This document shows positions 1 through 8,893 of a DNA stretch of 64,000 bases, piece by piece. Position 1 is the stretch's first letter. Each line of letters opens with the position of its first letter. Source of the DNA: Pedobacter helvus (GTDB taxonomy: Bacteria > Bacteroidota > Bacteroidia > Sphingobacteriales > Sphingobacteriaceae); assembly GCF_005925325.1 (NCBI RefSeq), contig NZ_SRMP01000004.1, positions 1 to 64,000 on the forward strand, written 5' to 3'. The notes beneath the pieces were generated by a model, which did no database searches, was not told the origin of the DNA, and saw nothing but the letters and a program-made list of their open reading frames with translations. The position numbers and the translations under genes are program-made.

Positions 1-70
1 CGGTGATTAGGAAACGGTATTTACTTAGATAGTTCCGCTTCAAGGTAAGATCATTTGTATTTATTCGCAT
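1..70 (-). CDS. partial gene, N-terminal 23 residues only
   Basis: A minus-strand frame opens with ATG (70-68) and stays open to the window edge, encoding MRINTNDLTLKRNY and a few more residues. A promoter-like TAGCTTTG box lies about 20 bases upstream, which favours a real start. The product cannot be identified from so little sequence. Confidence 0.4.
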   Translation of the reverse strand, partial: MRINTNDLTLKRNYLSKYRFLIT

Positions 71-89
71 AACGTATCTTTAGCTATTA

Positions 90-119
90 CAAAGCTAATT
101 CTGTTACCGAATTACTAAA
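90..119 (-). promoter_or_regulatory. possible Bacteroidota-type promoter of the partial gene
   Basis: On the minus strand, TAGCTTTG (97-90) fits the Bacteroidota -7 consensus TAnnTTTG, with a near-consensus TTTA (119-116) 18 bases upstream. Transcription would start near 84, leaving a leader of about 14 bases before the ATG at 70. Assigned by motif only. Confidence 0.35.
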
Positions 120-156
120 CCTTTACAGCAATGACGATGTTTCTAAGGACAACAAT

Positions 157-1164
157 CTACATCAAAATATTATTATTATTCGCCACCAAAGGCTCTGGCA
201 AATTTTCCTCGCCCAGCATATCACGTAAATCAATCTCTATGGCTCGGCTCATGGAAGTAATTGGCACGTCATTGGCATTACCCTCAAATGGATTTTCGGT
301 ACTTTCGCCAATCTGTTCTAGCGTAAAAAACACCCAACCAACTACAACGCTCACTGGAATTGTTAACCAAACGCAATTGGTCCCAATTTTAGAGAATTCA
401 CTTAAAAAACCTAGTGGAAGTACAATGGAAAGCAGGTAAACAAACATTACATTGATACTTGCAAACTGCCTTGGATAAGGAAAATTCTTGATCCGTTCGT
501 TTTTGCCTTGTTGATCGTAAAGTTCCTTTAGCAAAGCTTGAATCTCTACATAATTCAAATCGCTTATTTTACCGTGCTCATTTAAAGAACGTAAACGTGC
601 TGATTGTAGTGCTAAAATCTGAGCAGCTTTGTTTTTCTTCTTGATAATGTTAGCCAATTCAACATCGTTCATGTATTTTTTTAACTCTTCAGATAAATCA
701 CTTTCCCATTCCGGTACTTTGTAATATTTCAAATATTCTCTGTTGTAGCTTCTGGTCTTCACATTTTCCCAGCCTCTACTTTCCCTAAGCTGAAACCTCA
801 AAGCAGTTAACCAAGCAAAGTGACGGTAGATGAGTTCTTGATGTAAAGCTTTCTCTATACTGGCATCCGTATCTCTAACCATATCTTTCACCATTATTCC
901 CCAAGCCCTGCTATTATTCACAATAGCACCCCAAATCTGTCTAGCTTCCCATAAACGGTTATAAGTTTGGGTATTCCTAAAACCGGCGATAAAAGCTGTA
1001 GCCGTTCCCACTAAGGCAACTGGCACCCAAGGAATCGCCAGCCATTTTAAATCTAAAAAATAGTATAGTGCTGTAGGAATAGCACTGATTACAATCAGAT
1101 AATATATTTTCTTCCGCGTCCACGGAATGAAATGTTGTAGTTTGTATAATCTTCCGCTATTCAT
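157..1164 (-). CDS. bestrophin-family anion channel
   Basis: A 335-residue membrane protein of the bacterial bestrophin family (UPF0187, YneE-like), which form pentameric chloride or anion channels in the inner membrane. Hydrophobic segments lie near residues 22-62 and in a pair near 235-285. The family signature near residues 285-305 includes STENPFEGNANDVPI, equivalent to the ENPF...ND motif of bestrophins. The N-terminal RKKIYYLI and FRNTQTYNRLWEAR stretches are also typical. It follows the cation/proton antiporter gene by 9 bases on the same strand, so the two are probably co-transcribed and act together in ion balance. Family assignment is strong; ion selectivity cannot be read from the sequence. 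Confidence 0.88.
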   Translation of the reverse strand: MNSGRLYKLQHFIPWTRKKIYYLIVISAIPTALYYFLDLKWLAIPWVPVALVGTATAFIAGFRNTQTYNRLWEARQIWGAIVNNSRAWGIMVKDMVRDTDASIEKALHQELIYRHFAWLTALRFQLRESRGWENVKTRSYNREYLKYYKVPEWESDLSEELKKYMNDVELANIIKKKNKAAQILALQSARLRSLNEHGKISDLNYVEIQALLKELYDQQGKNERIKNFPYPRQFASINVMFVYLLSIVLPLGFLSEFSKIGTNCVWLTIPVSVVVGWVFFTLEQIGESTENPFEGNANDVPITSMSRAIEIDLRDMLGEENLPEPLVANNNNILM

Positions 1165-1173
1165 AAGCTAATT

Positions 1174-2784
1174 TTAATGGCCTGCGCCAGTGATTTTCAA
1201 TTCATTTAAATCCAATTGTAACTCCGCCTTTCTAATTTCATCGTCACTATACAATTTGCCTTTGCGCAGACTAAATAATTCCTTTCTTTGCTCGGCATAA
1301 ATTTCAAGTAACATGTGCTGATAAACGTGTATCTCTTCAATTTCCGTTTCGTTACATTCTAAAGAAGCAAGCTGTTTTCGTCCTTCGGCGATGTTAGATT
1401 CCAAACCGTCTTTGTAAAAACCAATCAATTCATTTTCCTTGGTTTTAGTTAAATGATGTTGATTGATAAGCTTTAACGCTAGTTCGTCTAACTTTAGTTG
1501 AATACCTGTCTGCTGTTCTTCGCTACGTGCAATGTTATCAATCTCTTTTAATTTAATGAGTTTGATGATAAAAGGTAACGTCAAGCCTTGTATCACCAGC
1601 GTCACAAAAATGACCACAAAAGTGATGAAAATAATCAGGTTACGATGAGGGAATGCCGTAATCTTGTCATCCATTAACAGTGGAATAGATAACGCTGTAG
1701 CCAACGAAACCACGCCACGCATTCCCGCCCAACCAATTACTAATGGTCCTTTCCAACCCGGTGAAGGGTCTTTTCTGATCTTAGCACTTAACCATCTAGG
1801 TACAAACGCGGCCGGATAAATCCATAAAAAGCGTAAAGCAATGGTAATGGCACTTATAATTAGACCGTATCTTATGCCATCCCAAATGGAGTACTCTCCC
1901 AAGCCATGAATAATTTCTGGAAGTTCTAAGCCAATGAGAACGAAAACCAAGGCATTCATCACGAAAATAAGGGTAGTCCAAACGCCAAGCATGTTCATTC
2001 TTGTGCTGCCCGTTTTAAAGATCTCGTGAGATCGCCACGAAATAAACAAACCGCCGGTAACTACCGCCATTACTCCAGAGTAGTGAAATTGCTCGGCTGC
2101 TAAAAACAGAATGTAAGGTGTCATTACGGTTAAAGCAGCGTCAATTGCAGGTGTAGTTGGCAAAAAGCGATGGATAAAATACATGACGTGTGCACCAGCC
2201 AAGCCAATAACAATGCCCATGCCTGCTACCAAGAAAAACTGGCCGGTAGCTTGCTGCATAGAAAAAGCACCACTCAACACTGCTGCCAAAGCAAATTTGA
2301 ACACGATTAGTGAAGAGGCATCGTTCACTAAACTTTCGCCTTCTAAGATGGTTAGCACTCGCTTAGGAACCTTCATGCCTTTTAAAACTGTAGCAGCAGC
2401 TACCGCATCTGGCGGAGAAACAATACCGCCTAATAAAAATCCGAGCGCTAAAGTAAATCCAGGAATTAAGGATGCAGATGTGTAGGCAATCACCGTAGAA
2501 GTAAAAAAAACCAATCCAAAAGCAAGCAGGGCAATTGGTCGCTTCCATTTCCAGAAATCATTCCATGAAGTGTACCAAGCCGCTTCGTACAATAATGGCG
2601 GTAAAAATATCAGGAAAATTAAATCAGGATCTAGATGTAAAACGGGTATGCCGGGAATGAAGCTGATTCCCAAGCCAGCTACCACTAAAAAAATGGGGTA
2701 GGCTATTTTAATTCTTTGGGCTAGCATAACCAAAAGAAAAACAATAAATAGTAGCGCTAAAACTAATAGTAGATTGTGATGCAT
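1174..2784 (-). CDS. CPA1-family Na+/H+ antiporter
   Basis: A 536-residue cation/proton antiporter, NhaP/NHE type. Residues 1-410 are largely hydrophobic with about 12 membrane segments, followed by a charged cytosolic tail of about 120 residues. Key motifs are SPPDAVAA at about 123-130 and GESLVNDAS at about 149-157; the ND pair carries the acidic residue that binds the transported ion in this family. The tail contains many Glu and Lys and is likely regulatory. It is the first gene of a probable two-gene operon with the bestrophin. It exports Na+ (or K+) in exchange for protons; the preferred cation is not decided by the sequence. Confidence 0.9.
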   Translation of the reverse strand: MHHNLLLVLALLFIVFLLVMLAQRIKIAYPIFLVVAGLGISFIPGIPVLHLDPDLIFLIFLPPLLYEAAWYTSWNDFWKWKRPIALLAFGLVFFTSTVIAYTSASLIPGFTLALGFLLGGIVSPPDAVAAATVLKGMKVPKRVLTILEGESLVNDASSLIVFKFALAAVLSGAFSMQQATGQFFLVAGMGIVIGLAGAHVMYFIHRFLPTTPAIDAALTVMTPYILFLAAEQFHYSGVMAVVTGGLFISWRSHEIFKTGSTRMNMLGVWTTLIFVMNALVFVLIGLELPEIIHGLGEYSIWDGIRYGLIISAITIALRFLWIYPAAFVPRWLSAKIRKDPSPGWKGPLVIGWAGMRGVVSLATALSIPLLMDDKITAFPHRNLIIFITFVVIFVTLVIQGLTLPFIIKLIKLKEIDNIARSEEQQTGIQLKLDELALKLINQHHLTKTKENELIGFYKDGLESNIAEGRKQLASLECNETEIEEIHVYQHMLLEIYAEQRKELFSLRKGKLYSDDEIRKAELQLDLNELKITGAGH

Positions 2785-2880
2785 ATCATAGGTTTTTTTT
2801 CTACGAAAATAATACTTGGATAGTTATGAAAAAAGGTGAGGCTTTAAGATTATTAGAAAAGCATTAACTAATTTTAATGA

Positions 2881-3435
2881 ATGGAACGATTAGTTTATTT
2901 AACGTTGATATTAAGTAGCTTTTATTTTAGTTGTAGAAATATCGAGAAGTCTAAAGAGAATATTCATCAAATCTATGGGGATAGATCAGCTAGAATAACT
3001 CGTGCTCGAGAGAATAAGATAGAAAAGACAAAAAACAATCTAGATTCTACTAAAAGCCTTATTAGACAGAGAAATACTAAAGATACTAGTAGTTATACTT
3101 TTATTTTAGAAGGCAACTTTAGCGCTGAGGGAAATGAAGGCAAAGCATTTTACCGCGGGAATAAAATCAACAAAATAAAAATAACATTTTATGGCGAAAC
3201 AGGAAAAATTGTTTATAACTATAGGTTTAGAGGTAAATTGGTCGACGTGTCTCAGCAACGTTTCCATTATCGAACAGATTTTACAGAAGTGAAATCAGCC
3301 AAAGATATTACGAATGGCGAACAGATTAATTTTATTACGGATTTAGAAGGAAATTTAGTTAAAGGAATTAATAAAGGAGCTGATTTAGATACTTTCCATG
3401 AACTGAAAAAAGCAATTCCTTTTGATCTGATTTAA
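2881..3435 (+). CDS. putative lipoprotein of unknown function
   Basis: A 184-residue protein that I do not recognise. The N-terminus has a hydrophobic signal segment ending at a lipobox-like FYFSC, so it is probably a lipoprotein anchored at Cys18. Residues 20-65 are strongly charged, rich in Lys, Arg and Glu and probably helical. Residues 75-175 have beta-like alternation (TFILEGNFSAEG, KINKIKITFYGETG), suggesting a small beta domain. It starts about 100 bases from the divergent antiporter gene and is followed closely by the pseudouridine synthase gene on the same strand. Exported location is inferred; function is unknown. Confidence 0.65.
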   Translation: MERLVYLTLILSSFYFSCRNIEKSKENIHQIYGDRSARITRARENKIEKTKNNLDSTKSLIRQRNTKDTSSYTFILEGNFSAEGNEGKAFYRGNKINKIKITFYGETGKIVYNYRFRGKLVDVSQQRFHYRTDFTEVKSAKDITNGEQINFITDLEGNLVKGINKGADLDTFHELKKAIPFDLI

Positions 3436-3451
3436 TCTCTATCTTCGCCTT

Positions 3452-4135
3452 GTGTTAGAAATAGTATACCAAGACGATTACCTTATCGCTATCAATAAAC
3501 CTCATGGCTTATTAGTACATCGCTCTAAAATAGCCGATGATGCCAAAGAGTTTGCTTTACAAATGCTACGAGATCAAGTTGGTCGTCATGTAAATCCAAC
3601 CCATCGTTTAGATAGAAAAACAGGAGGGGTGTTATTATTTGCATTCGATAAGGAAACGGAAATCGCGATGCAAAAGCAATTTCAAGAAAACTTGGTAGAT
3701 AAGCACTATTTGGCCATTGTAAGAGGTTACGCACCCTTAGAAATGGAAATTGATTATCCTTTGGCGAAGGAAAATGGAACTTTGCAGGAAGCACAAACCA
3801 GCTTCATTACCTTACAGCAGTCTGAAATTCCCATAACAATAGGCAAACATCCCACCTCGAGGTATAGCCTAGTCAAGGCTAACCCAAAAACAGGTCGAAT
3901 GCACCAATTACGCAAGCACTTTGCACATATTTTCCATCCTATCATTGGCGATAGGCCACATGGCTGCAATAAGCAAAATCGTTATTTTAAGGAACAACTT
4001 CAAATGAATACGATGATGTTGCATGCCTTAAATTTAACTTTCGAACATCCAGTTACTAAGCAACACATCACGATTAGCGCAGATGTGCAAGATGAGTTTA
4101 AACGGATGATGGATTTGATGAATTTTAAGCTATAA
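3452..4135 (+). CDS. truC: RluA-family pseudouridine synthase, TruC-like
   Basis: A 227-residue RluA-family enzyme that converts a uridine in RNA to pseudouridine. The catalytic motif HRLDRKTGG is at residues 51-59, with Asp54 as the nucleophile; AINKPHGLLVH (about 13-23) and GRMHQLRKHFAHI in the C-terminal half are family landmarks. Length and the absence of an S4 domain resemble TruC, which modifies U65 in tRNA, rather than RluC/D for rRNA. Translation appears to begin at GTG (3452), 16 bases after the preceding lipoprotein stop codon. The family is certain; the exact substrate is inferred. Confidence 0.85.
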   Translation: MLEIVYQDDYLIAINKPHGLLVHRSKIADDAKEFALQMLRDQVGRHVNPTHRLDRKTGGVLLFAFDKETEIAMQKQFQENLVDKHYLAIVRGYAPLEMEIDYPLAKENGTLQEAQTSFITLQQSEIPITIGKHPTSRYSLVKANPKTGRMHQLRKHFAHIFHPIIGDRPHGCNKQNRYFKEQLQMNTMMLHALNLTFEHPVTKQHITISADVQDEFKRMMDLMNFKL

Positions 4136-4174
4136 AAACAATTTTTAACAATTATTTGTGTTATTAGTAGAATT

Positions 4175-4924
4175 ATGCCATTAAAATATAAGCTACTTGC
4201 GCTCGTTTTTGCTGTCTTAGTACTGAGCAGCTGTTCATCAATATACATGCCTGGCGTTCCAAATACGCCTATGTTAACTAGAAAAGGAGAGGTTGCTGCT
4301 GGAGCCCATATCTCCTTGAGGGGCAATGTCAATGTAAATACTGCTTACGCATTTAGTGATAAATTCGCCGCTATGGTCAATTTTGGATCGATGGATAGCG
4401 AACGTAGGAAAAGAGACGTGAAGCACAATTATTTTGAAGTTGGAGGTGGTTATTTTAAAACTTTCGGGCCAGAAGATAATCGTATCTTAGAATTCTATGC
4501 TGGAATGGGTACAGCAAGTAGCAAACGAGTGGTTAGAAATTTTGATGACGGGGCTTTAATCAATACAGATATTTATGATGCCGACTACACCAAAATGTTT
4601 GTGCAGGCGAACTATAGCTCTAAGAAAACAAGTAAGATAAATTTATTAGGATTAAATTTCGGACTTAACTATGGAACTGCATGGCGTTTGAGTTTTGCTT
4701 CTACTAATGATTTCAAACTAAATGGTGTCCCCCAAATCAATGAAGATAATATTTTTATCGAACCTGTCTTTTTTACTAGGATGGTGTTAAGCGAACAATT
4801 CCAACTACAATATACTAGTGGCAGCAACTTTGGTTTAAGAAGCCGGAAATTTTTAAATGCGGGACATTCCGTGTTCACCATCGGTGCAGTCATCAATGTA
4901 GGAGGTAAACCGAAAACTAAATAA
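4175..4924 (+). CDS. putative outer-membrane lipoprotein
   Basis: A 249-residue exported protein. A signal peptide ends in VLSSCSS, a good lipobox with Cys20. The mature part alternates hydrophobic and polar residues and has short turns typical of an antiparallel beta-barrel or lipocalin-like fold, for example YFEVGGGYF, ILEFYAGMG and FQLQYTSGS. It ends with a beta-strand-like INVGGK segment. I do not recognise a specific family; similar proteins are usually annotated as hypothetical in Bacteroidota. It sits 39 bases after the pseudouridine synthase gene. Confidence 0.65.
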   Translation: MPLKYKLLALVFAVLVLSSCSSIYMPGVPNTPMLTRKGEVAAGAHISLRGNVNVNTAYAFSDKFAAMVNFGSMDSERRKRDVKHNYFEVGGGYFKTFGPEDNRILEFYAGMGTASSKRVVRNFDDGALINTDIYDADYTKMFVQANYSSKKTSKINLLGLNFGLNYGTAWRLSFASTNDFKLNGVPQINEDNIFIEPVFFTRMVLSEQFQLQYTSGSNFGLRSRKFLNAGHSVFTIGAVINVGGKPKTK

Positions 4925-4985
4925 ATTAGCTATTTTTTTTATATTTGAACTGTTTCGACGATCTAAACAGAATTATGTTCAAATA

Positions 4986-6080
4986 ATGGAAACGGAAGCT
5001 AAGAAAATTAGGAAAATTATTCATGTTGACATGGATGCTTTTTATGCTTCCGTAGAACAGCGAGATTTTCCTGAGTTGAGAGGCAAGCCTTTGGTAGTTG
5101 GAGGTTCTCCGGACGGGCGAGGTGGTGTGGTGGCTACCTGTAGTTACGAAGCCCGAGCATTTGGCATTCGCTCGGCCATGTCTTCCAAAAAAGCACAGCA
5201 GCTTTGTCCATACGCTATTTTTGTTTATCCCAGATTTGCCGCTTACAAAGAAGTTTCTAAACAAATTAGGGAGATCTTTAGCAGATACACCGATTTGATA
5301 GAGCCGCTTTCGTTAGACGAGGCGTACTTAGACGTAACAGAAGACAAACTCAATATCGGCTCTGCCATTACCATCGCCGAAGAAATCAAAAAAGCAATTA
5401 AAAACGAGTTGAATTTAACAGCATCGGCTGGAGTGTCGATTAATAAGTTTGTTGCTAAAATAGCTTCCGACATTAATAAACCCGATGGCTTAACTTTTAT
5501 TGGCCCTTCTAAAATTGAGCAATTTATGGAGAAACTGCCTGTAGAAAAGTTTCATGGTGTGGGCAAAGTTACTGCAGAGCGTATGAAAATGCAGGGAATT
5601 AGAAAGGGCAGCGATTTAAAGAAATTGACGGAAGAACGTTTGACTTTACTTTTTGGGAAGTCGGGTAAATTCTTTTATAACATTGTTAGAGGTATTGATA
5701 ACAGAGCTGTAAAACCAGACAGAGAAACGAAATCGGTGAGTTCTGAAGATACATTTGGTTACGACTTAGAAAAGGGGAATGAACTGTATGAACGTTTAAT
5801 GCAGATTACCCAATCGGCGTTTAAACGGATCAATCAATATCAGCTGTTTGGTAGGACGATAACCGTTAAGATCAAATTTGCAGATTTTAAAATCATTACT
5901 AGAAGTGCTTCTTTTGAGCATGCAATTACTGATGAAAATGAGGCCATTCTTGCAGCAAGAACTTTGGTAGAGCATGCGGAATTTAATGGCAAGAGCGTTC
6001 GTTTGTTAGGTGTGGGTTTCTCTAATTTCCACGAACCTAAATTACGGAATAAGATACACGAACAGAGATTGTTGTTCTAG
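4986..6080 (+). CDS. dinB: DNA polymerase IV (Y-family)
   Basis: A 364-residue translesion DNA polymerase. Metal-binding acidic residues are in HVDMDAFYASVEQ (Asp15, with Asp17 next to it) and SLDEAYLDVT (Asp111, Glu112). The little-finger domain fills the C-terminal third. The protein ends in EQRLLF, which resembles the clamp-binding motif of Y-family polymerases, so it probably docks on the beta clamp. It copies past damaged bases with low fidelity. A TATATTTG sequence at 4940-4947 could be its -7 promoter box. Confidence 0.95.
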   Translation: METEAKKIRKIIHVDMDAFYASVEQRDFPELRGKPLVVGGSPDGRGGVVATCSYEARAFGIRSAMSSKKAQQLCPYAIFVYPRFAAYKEVSKQIREIFSRYTDLIEPLSLDEAYLDVTEDKLNIGSAITIAEEIKKAIKNELNLTASAGVSINKFVAKIASDINKPDGLTFIGPSKIEQFMEKLPVEKFHGVGKVTAERMKMQGIRKGSDLKKLTEERLTLLFGKSGKFFYNIVRGIDNRAVKPDRETKSVSSEDTFGYDLEKGNELYERLMQITQSAFKRINQYQLFGRTITVKIKFADFKIITRSASFEHAITDENEAILAARTLVEHAEFNGKSVRLLGVGFSNFHEPKLRNKIHEQRLLF

Positions 6081-6252
6081 GCTACTTTGAACCGTCTAAA
6101 TCATACCTTTTAAATCATTTTGCTACTAATTGATTTGTTCTTGATTTGAGTTTAGGAAACAAAAGTTGAGATACCTATATTTCCTCATTAGGTAAATAAA
6201 ATGATCTGTTGAGGAGAGATTGAAAATTCCTTTGAATGTGTTAAGCAATTAT

Positions 6253-6284
6253 ATTGCACATCAAAAGGAATTTATCTAAGTTTG
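6253..6284 (+). promoter_or_regulatory. promoter of the tRNA-Arg gene
   Basis: TAAGTTTG at 6277-6284 matches the Bacteroidota -7 consensus TAnnTTTG. ATTG at 6253-6256 lies 20 bases upstream, close to the -33 TTTG element. The predicted start would be around 6289-6291, a few bases before the mature tRNA 5' end at 6294. Confidence 0.55.
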
Positions 6285-6293
6285 CACACTTTC

Positions 6294-6365
6294 GCTCCCG
6301 TAGTTCAATGGATAGAATTATGGTTTCCGGTACCATCGATATGAGTTCGAATCTCGTCGGGAGCA
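6294..6365 (+). tRNA. tRNA-Arg, anticodon CCG
   Basis: Folds as a complete cloverleaf by eye. The acceptor stem is GCTCCCG with CGGGAGC and discriminator A; the D stem is GTTC/GAAT; the anticodon stem is ATGGT/ACCAT around loop TTCCGGT (anticodon CCG at 6327-6329, reading codon CGG); the T arm is ATGAG-TTCGAAT-CTCGT. CCA is not encoded. The gene stands alone between a promoter and a terminator. Confidence 0.95.
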
Positions 6366-6372
6366 CAATAAG

Positions 6373-6406
6373 AAGGCTCTACAGTTTTTGTAGAGCCTTT
6401 TCGTTT
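6373..6406 (+). terminator. rho-independent terminator of tRNA-Arg
   Basis: An 11-bp perfect stem, AAGGCTCTACA (6373-6383) with TGTAGAGCCTT (6389-6399), has a 5-base loop and is followed by a T-rich stretch. It begins 8 bases after the tRNA. It also overlaps the 3' end of the small minus-strand gene and may serve both directions. Confidence 0.85.
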
Positions 6407-6614
6407 ATTCTTTTGGCGCTTTTTTTACTGGATGAACAGGCTGCTCGCTTTGTTCTCTTTGTTTAGCGGGCTCGCTATTCTTAACTGGCTTAATATTGCC
6501 ATCTTCAATATCTTCCTTAACCGAATTTACGGGTTTGATATTTTTATCCGTTTTCTGTGGATCTTTTCCACCTTTTGTATTTCCTGTGATATTCATTTGC
6601 TGCAGTTTTTTCAT
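6405..6614 (-). CDS. small disordered hydrophilic protein
   Basis: A 69-residue frame with an unusual composition: almost entirely Lys, Glu, Pro, Asn, Gln, Ser and Thr, and virtually no hydrophobic core. VKEDIEDGNIKPVK and PVHPVKKAPKE show KPV-like repetition. Such low-complexity, proline- and lysine-rich small proteins are common hypothetical genes in Sphingobacteriaceae. An antisense frame exists over part of the region but reads like noise. It shares its 3' end with the tRNA terminator. No function can be given; expression is uncertain. Confidence 0.45.
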   Translation of the reverse strand: MKKLQQMNITGNTKGGKDPQKTDKNIKPVNSVKEDIEDGNIKPVKNSEPAKQREQSEQPVHPVKKAPKE

Positions 6615-6678
6615 ACTAACAAACGAAAAACAAAGAATGTTCTTTAAGCTACTGTTTTAATCGTTGTTTGTTTGTGTC

Positions 6679-8019
6679 TTACAATGATGCCTTTTGCGCA
6701 TCACCAAGCAGAGCTGGGATATTTTCATTGTTAATAAAATACATGCCTATTCCATCTTTTGTAATTCCTTTTTTAAATCGATAAGTAAAAACTGGTTTTC
6801 CATCTTCAATAAGATGTTCCATGTGCATTAGTGATACTTGTTTATTATTAAAGATATCTGCCAGTTCGGTAATATGGCTTGATATTAAAAATACAGAATT
6901 AACAATTTTAGTAAAACCATCAACCACTAATGCGGTAGCTTCAGAAGCATCCTTGGCGTTAGTTCCTTTAAAAAGTTCGTCTAATAACACAAATATCTTC
7001 TTTTTTTTTATCAATAAATTTAGAAGGTATCGAAGTCTTTGCACTTCACTTAAATAATGACTTAGTCCATTTCTTACATTGTCTGCAAGATTTATAGTGC
7101 TAACTAATCCGTTAAAGACAGTGGTTCGCATGCTTATGGCTGGAACAGGGAAACCAATATGCGCTAAATAAATGGCAATACCTAAGGATTTTAACAAGGA
7201 GGATTTACCCGCCATGTTTGAACCTGTTAAGAAAATGAGATGATTGTCTTTATTGATTTCGACATCATTTCTAACAGCAGAACTAATTGCAGGGTGGAAC
7301 AGACCTTGAATGTTCACATTCACTCCATCGACATCGTTTGTGTAATTGACTATTGATAACTTATTTTCTGAGCAGCTGTTAGCGATGGTTTGAAGTGCAT
7401 CTATTTCATACAAATGATCTAATAGTCGGTTTAGGAGTAATCTCCGTTCTCTTTGTCTTAGTTTAGAATCGAGCTTGCTTAAGGTTAGGAAATGAACTGG
7501 TTGATCTGTAAATACAGTTGTTTTACTTATTGTCAGCTTTTCTAGGATATCTGTTATTTCTATACCTATTCTTTTTAAAACATTCGGCGTATCTTCCTGA
7601 TTAAGAAAATCTTTTAAATCGTAACAATACCTCAGCAACTTAAGTAAATGTTTAATTCCCATTTTAACAACATAATAGTCTTGGGTTTCATTGAATTTAT
7701 TTTGTACATAAACTAAAAAAGCATCTATTAAATTGTCCTTTAAATGAGATTTTCCATAATTTAAGTAGTGAAGTATCAGCTCTAATTCAGCATCATTAGT
7801 GGCTAAGTTCGTTTTATTTTTGGATAGAAAATGTATTGCGGTGGCTCTTTCTCGTAGTTTGGAAATATCAGCGATAGGTTTCCGCATCATTTCCTGAATT
7901 TTTTGGTTGCCATACGTAGTTTGGCAATGATTAAATAAGTGATAAATGCAAAATTCAGTGTAGCTGCCTGGAAATATATTTAAGTCCTGATAAGATTGTT
8001 CATCAATTTCGAAATCCAT
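6679..8019 (-). CDS. short MutS-family ATPase
   Basis: A 446-residue protein with the MutS core and ATPase domains but without the N-terminal mismatch-recognition and connector domains. The lever/clamp-like helical region is residues 1-210. Walker A is GSNMAGKSS at about 266-274, and Walker B is VLLDELFKGTN near residue 345, followed by a signature helix and a His-containing SSHITELADIF. Canonical MutS is about 850 residues with an N-terminal FxE motif, which is absent here, so this is not the main mismatch-repair protein. Bacteroidota encode several such MutS-related ATPases of unknown role. It stands alone on the minus strand. Confidence 0.82.
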   Translation of the reverse strand: MDFEIDEQSYQDLNIFPGSYTEFCIYHLFNHCQTTYGNQKIQEMMRKPIADISKLRERATAIHFLSKNKTNLATNDAELELILHYLNYGKSHLKDNLIDAFLVYVQNKFNETQDYYVVKMGIKHLLKLLRYCYDLKDFLNQEDTPNVLKRIGIEITDILEKLTISKTTVFTDQPVHFLTLSKLDSKLRQRERRLLLNRLLDHLYEIDALQTIANSCSENKLSIVNYTNDVDGVNVNIQGLFHPAISSAVRNDVEINKDNHLIFLTGSNMAGKSSLLKSLGIAIYLAHIGFPVPAISMRTTVFNGLVSTINLADNVRNGLSHYLSEVQRLRYLLNLLIKKKKIFVLLDELFKGTNAKDASEATALVVDGFTKIVNSVFLISSHITELADIFNNKQVSLMHMEHLIEDGKPVFTYRFKKGITKDGIGMYFINNENIPALLGDAQKASL

Positions 8020-8091
8020 TATTTTACATTTCTCTAAAAATAATAGATTTTTTTTAGAAACAATTGTATAAAAGTCGGTCTTAATGTTTTG

Positions 8092-8889
8092 CTAAATTTC
8101 TATCCAATCGCTTTTGGCGAAATTATTGAATTCCGTTCTCGCTTCTAAGTTGAGATAAGGGTAGGTTACTTTAGAGAGATATAATCCGGTTGGCTTTGCG
8201 ATTTCGAAATTTTCGGGAATTTCTAGCGAAGAAAGATGATGTTCGAACTGATCTACACTCATTTTTCTTTTGCCAATTTTTAACAAATTTCCTGTTAAAA
8301 TTCTAATCATTTTGCTCAGAAAACGGTTGGAAGCGATATGGAAACGAAAATGTTGTTCATCGGCAGAGCAGTATAATTTAGCTTCCATTACGTTACAAAT
8401 GGTATGTTCATTCTTGTCGGGGGCGGTACAAAAAGCTCTGTAATCTTTGTATTTCGGTAATAGTGCTACGGCGTTTTTCATCTCTTGTACGTTGAGGTTT
8501 TTTACATCGTAATACGAACTCAGCTGACCTAAAAAGGGATTTTTATAGGTGTGCAAGTAATAATCATATTTACGTTGTACAGCGTCAAACCTTGCATGTT
8601 GCTTTCCATCCATCGGGATGATATCAAAAACCGCAATATTATGAGGCAAAATTCTATTGATGATAAAAAATAGGTCGAAATCTATTTCTTGTTCGATATC
8701 TACATGGAAAAAGTATTGGCTGGCATGTACACTAGTATCTGTACGCCCGCAGCCGTTTATGGCAATGGGCGTTTTAAAGATATTGTTTAACTTGGCTTCA
8801 ATTACTTCTTGCACGCTATGTGCCTTGGGATGTCGCTGCCAACCATTATAAGTGTGGCCATTATAGCCGATGTGAAAGAAATAACGCAT
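8092..8889 (-). CDS. truA: tRNA pseudouridine(38-40) synthase
   Basis: A 265-residue TruA. The catalytic motif GRTDTSVHA at 48-56 has Asp51 as the active residue. Other family blocks are GYNGHTYNGWQRH near the N-terminus and the ARFDAVQRKYDYYLH and RFLSKMIRILTGNLL stretches. It isomerises uridines 38-40 in the anticodon arm of many tRNAs and acts as a homodimer in the cytoplasm. The DinB-fold gene upstream on the same strand ends 4 bases before the TruA start, so the two are likely co-transcribed. Confidence 0.95.
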   Translation of the reverse strand: MRYFFHIGYNGHTYNGWQRHPKAHSVQEVIEAKLNNIFKTPIAINGCGRTDTSVHASQYFFHVDIEQEIDFDLFFIINRILPHNIAVFDIIPMDGKQHARFDAVQRKYDYYLHTYKNPFLGQLSSYYDVKNLNVQEMKNAVALLPKYKDYRAFCTAPDKNEHTICNVMEAKLYCSADEQHFRFHIASNRFLSKMIRILTGNLLKIGKRKMSVDQFEHHLSSLEIPENFEIAKPTGLYLSKVTYPYLNLEARTEFNNFAKSDWIEI

Positions 8890-8893
8890 CTAC

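Noticed and set aside
131..439. Plus-strand open frame of 102 codons
   Set aside because: Antisense to the bestrophin gene, with no family resemblance and an unlikely composition.
6254..6466. Open frame across tRNA-Arg
   Set aside because: It runs through the tRNA and the terminator; no protein is expected.
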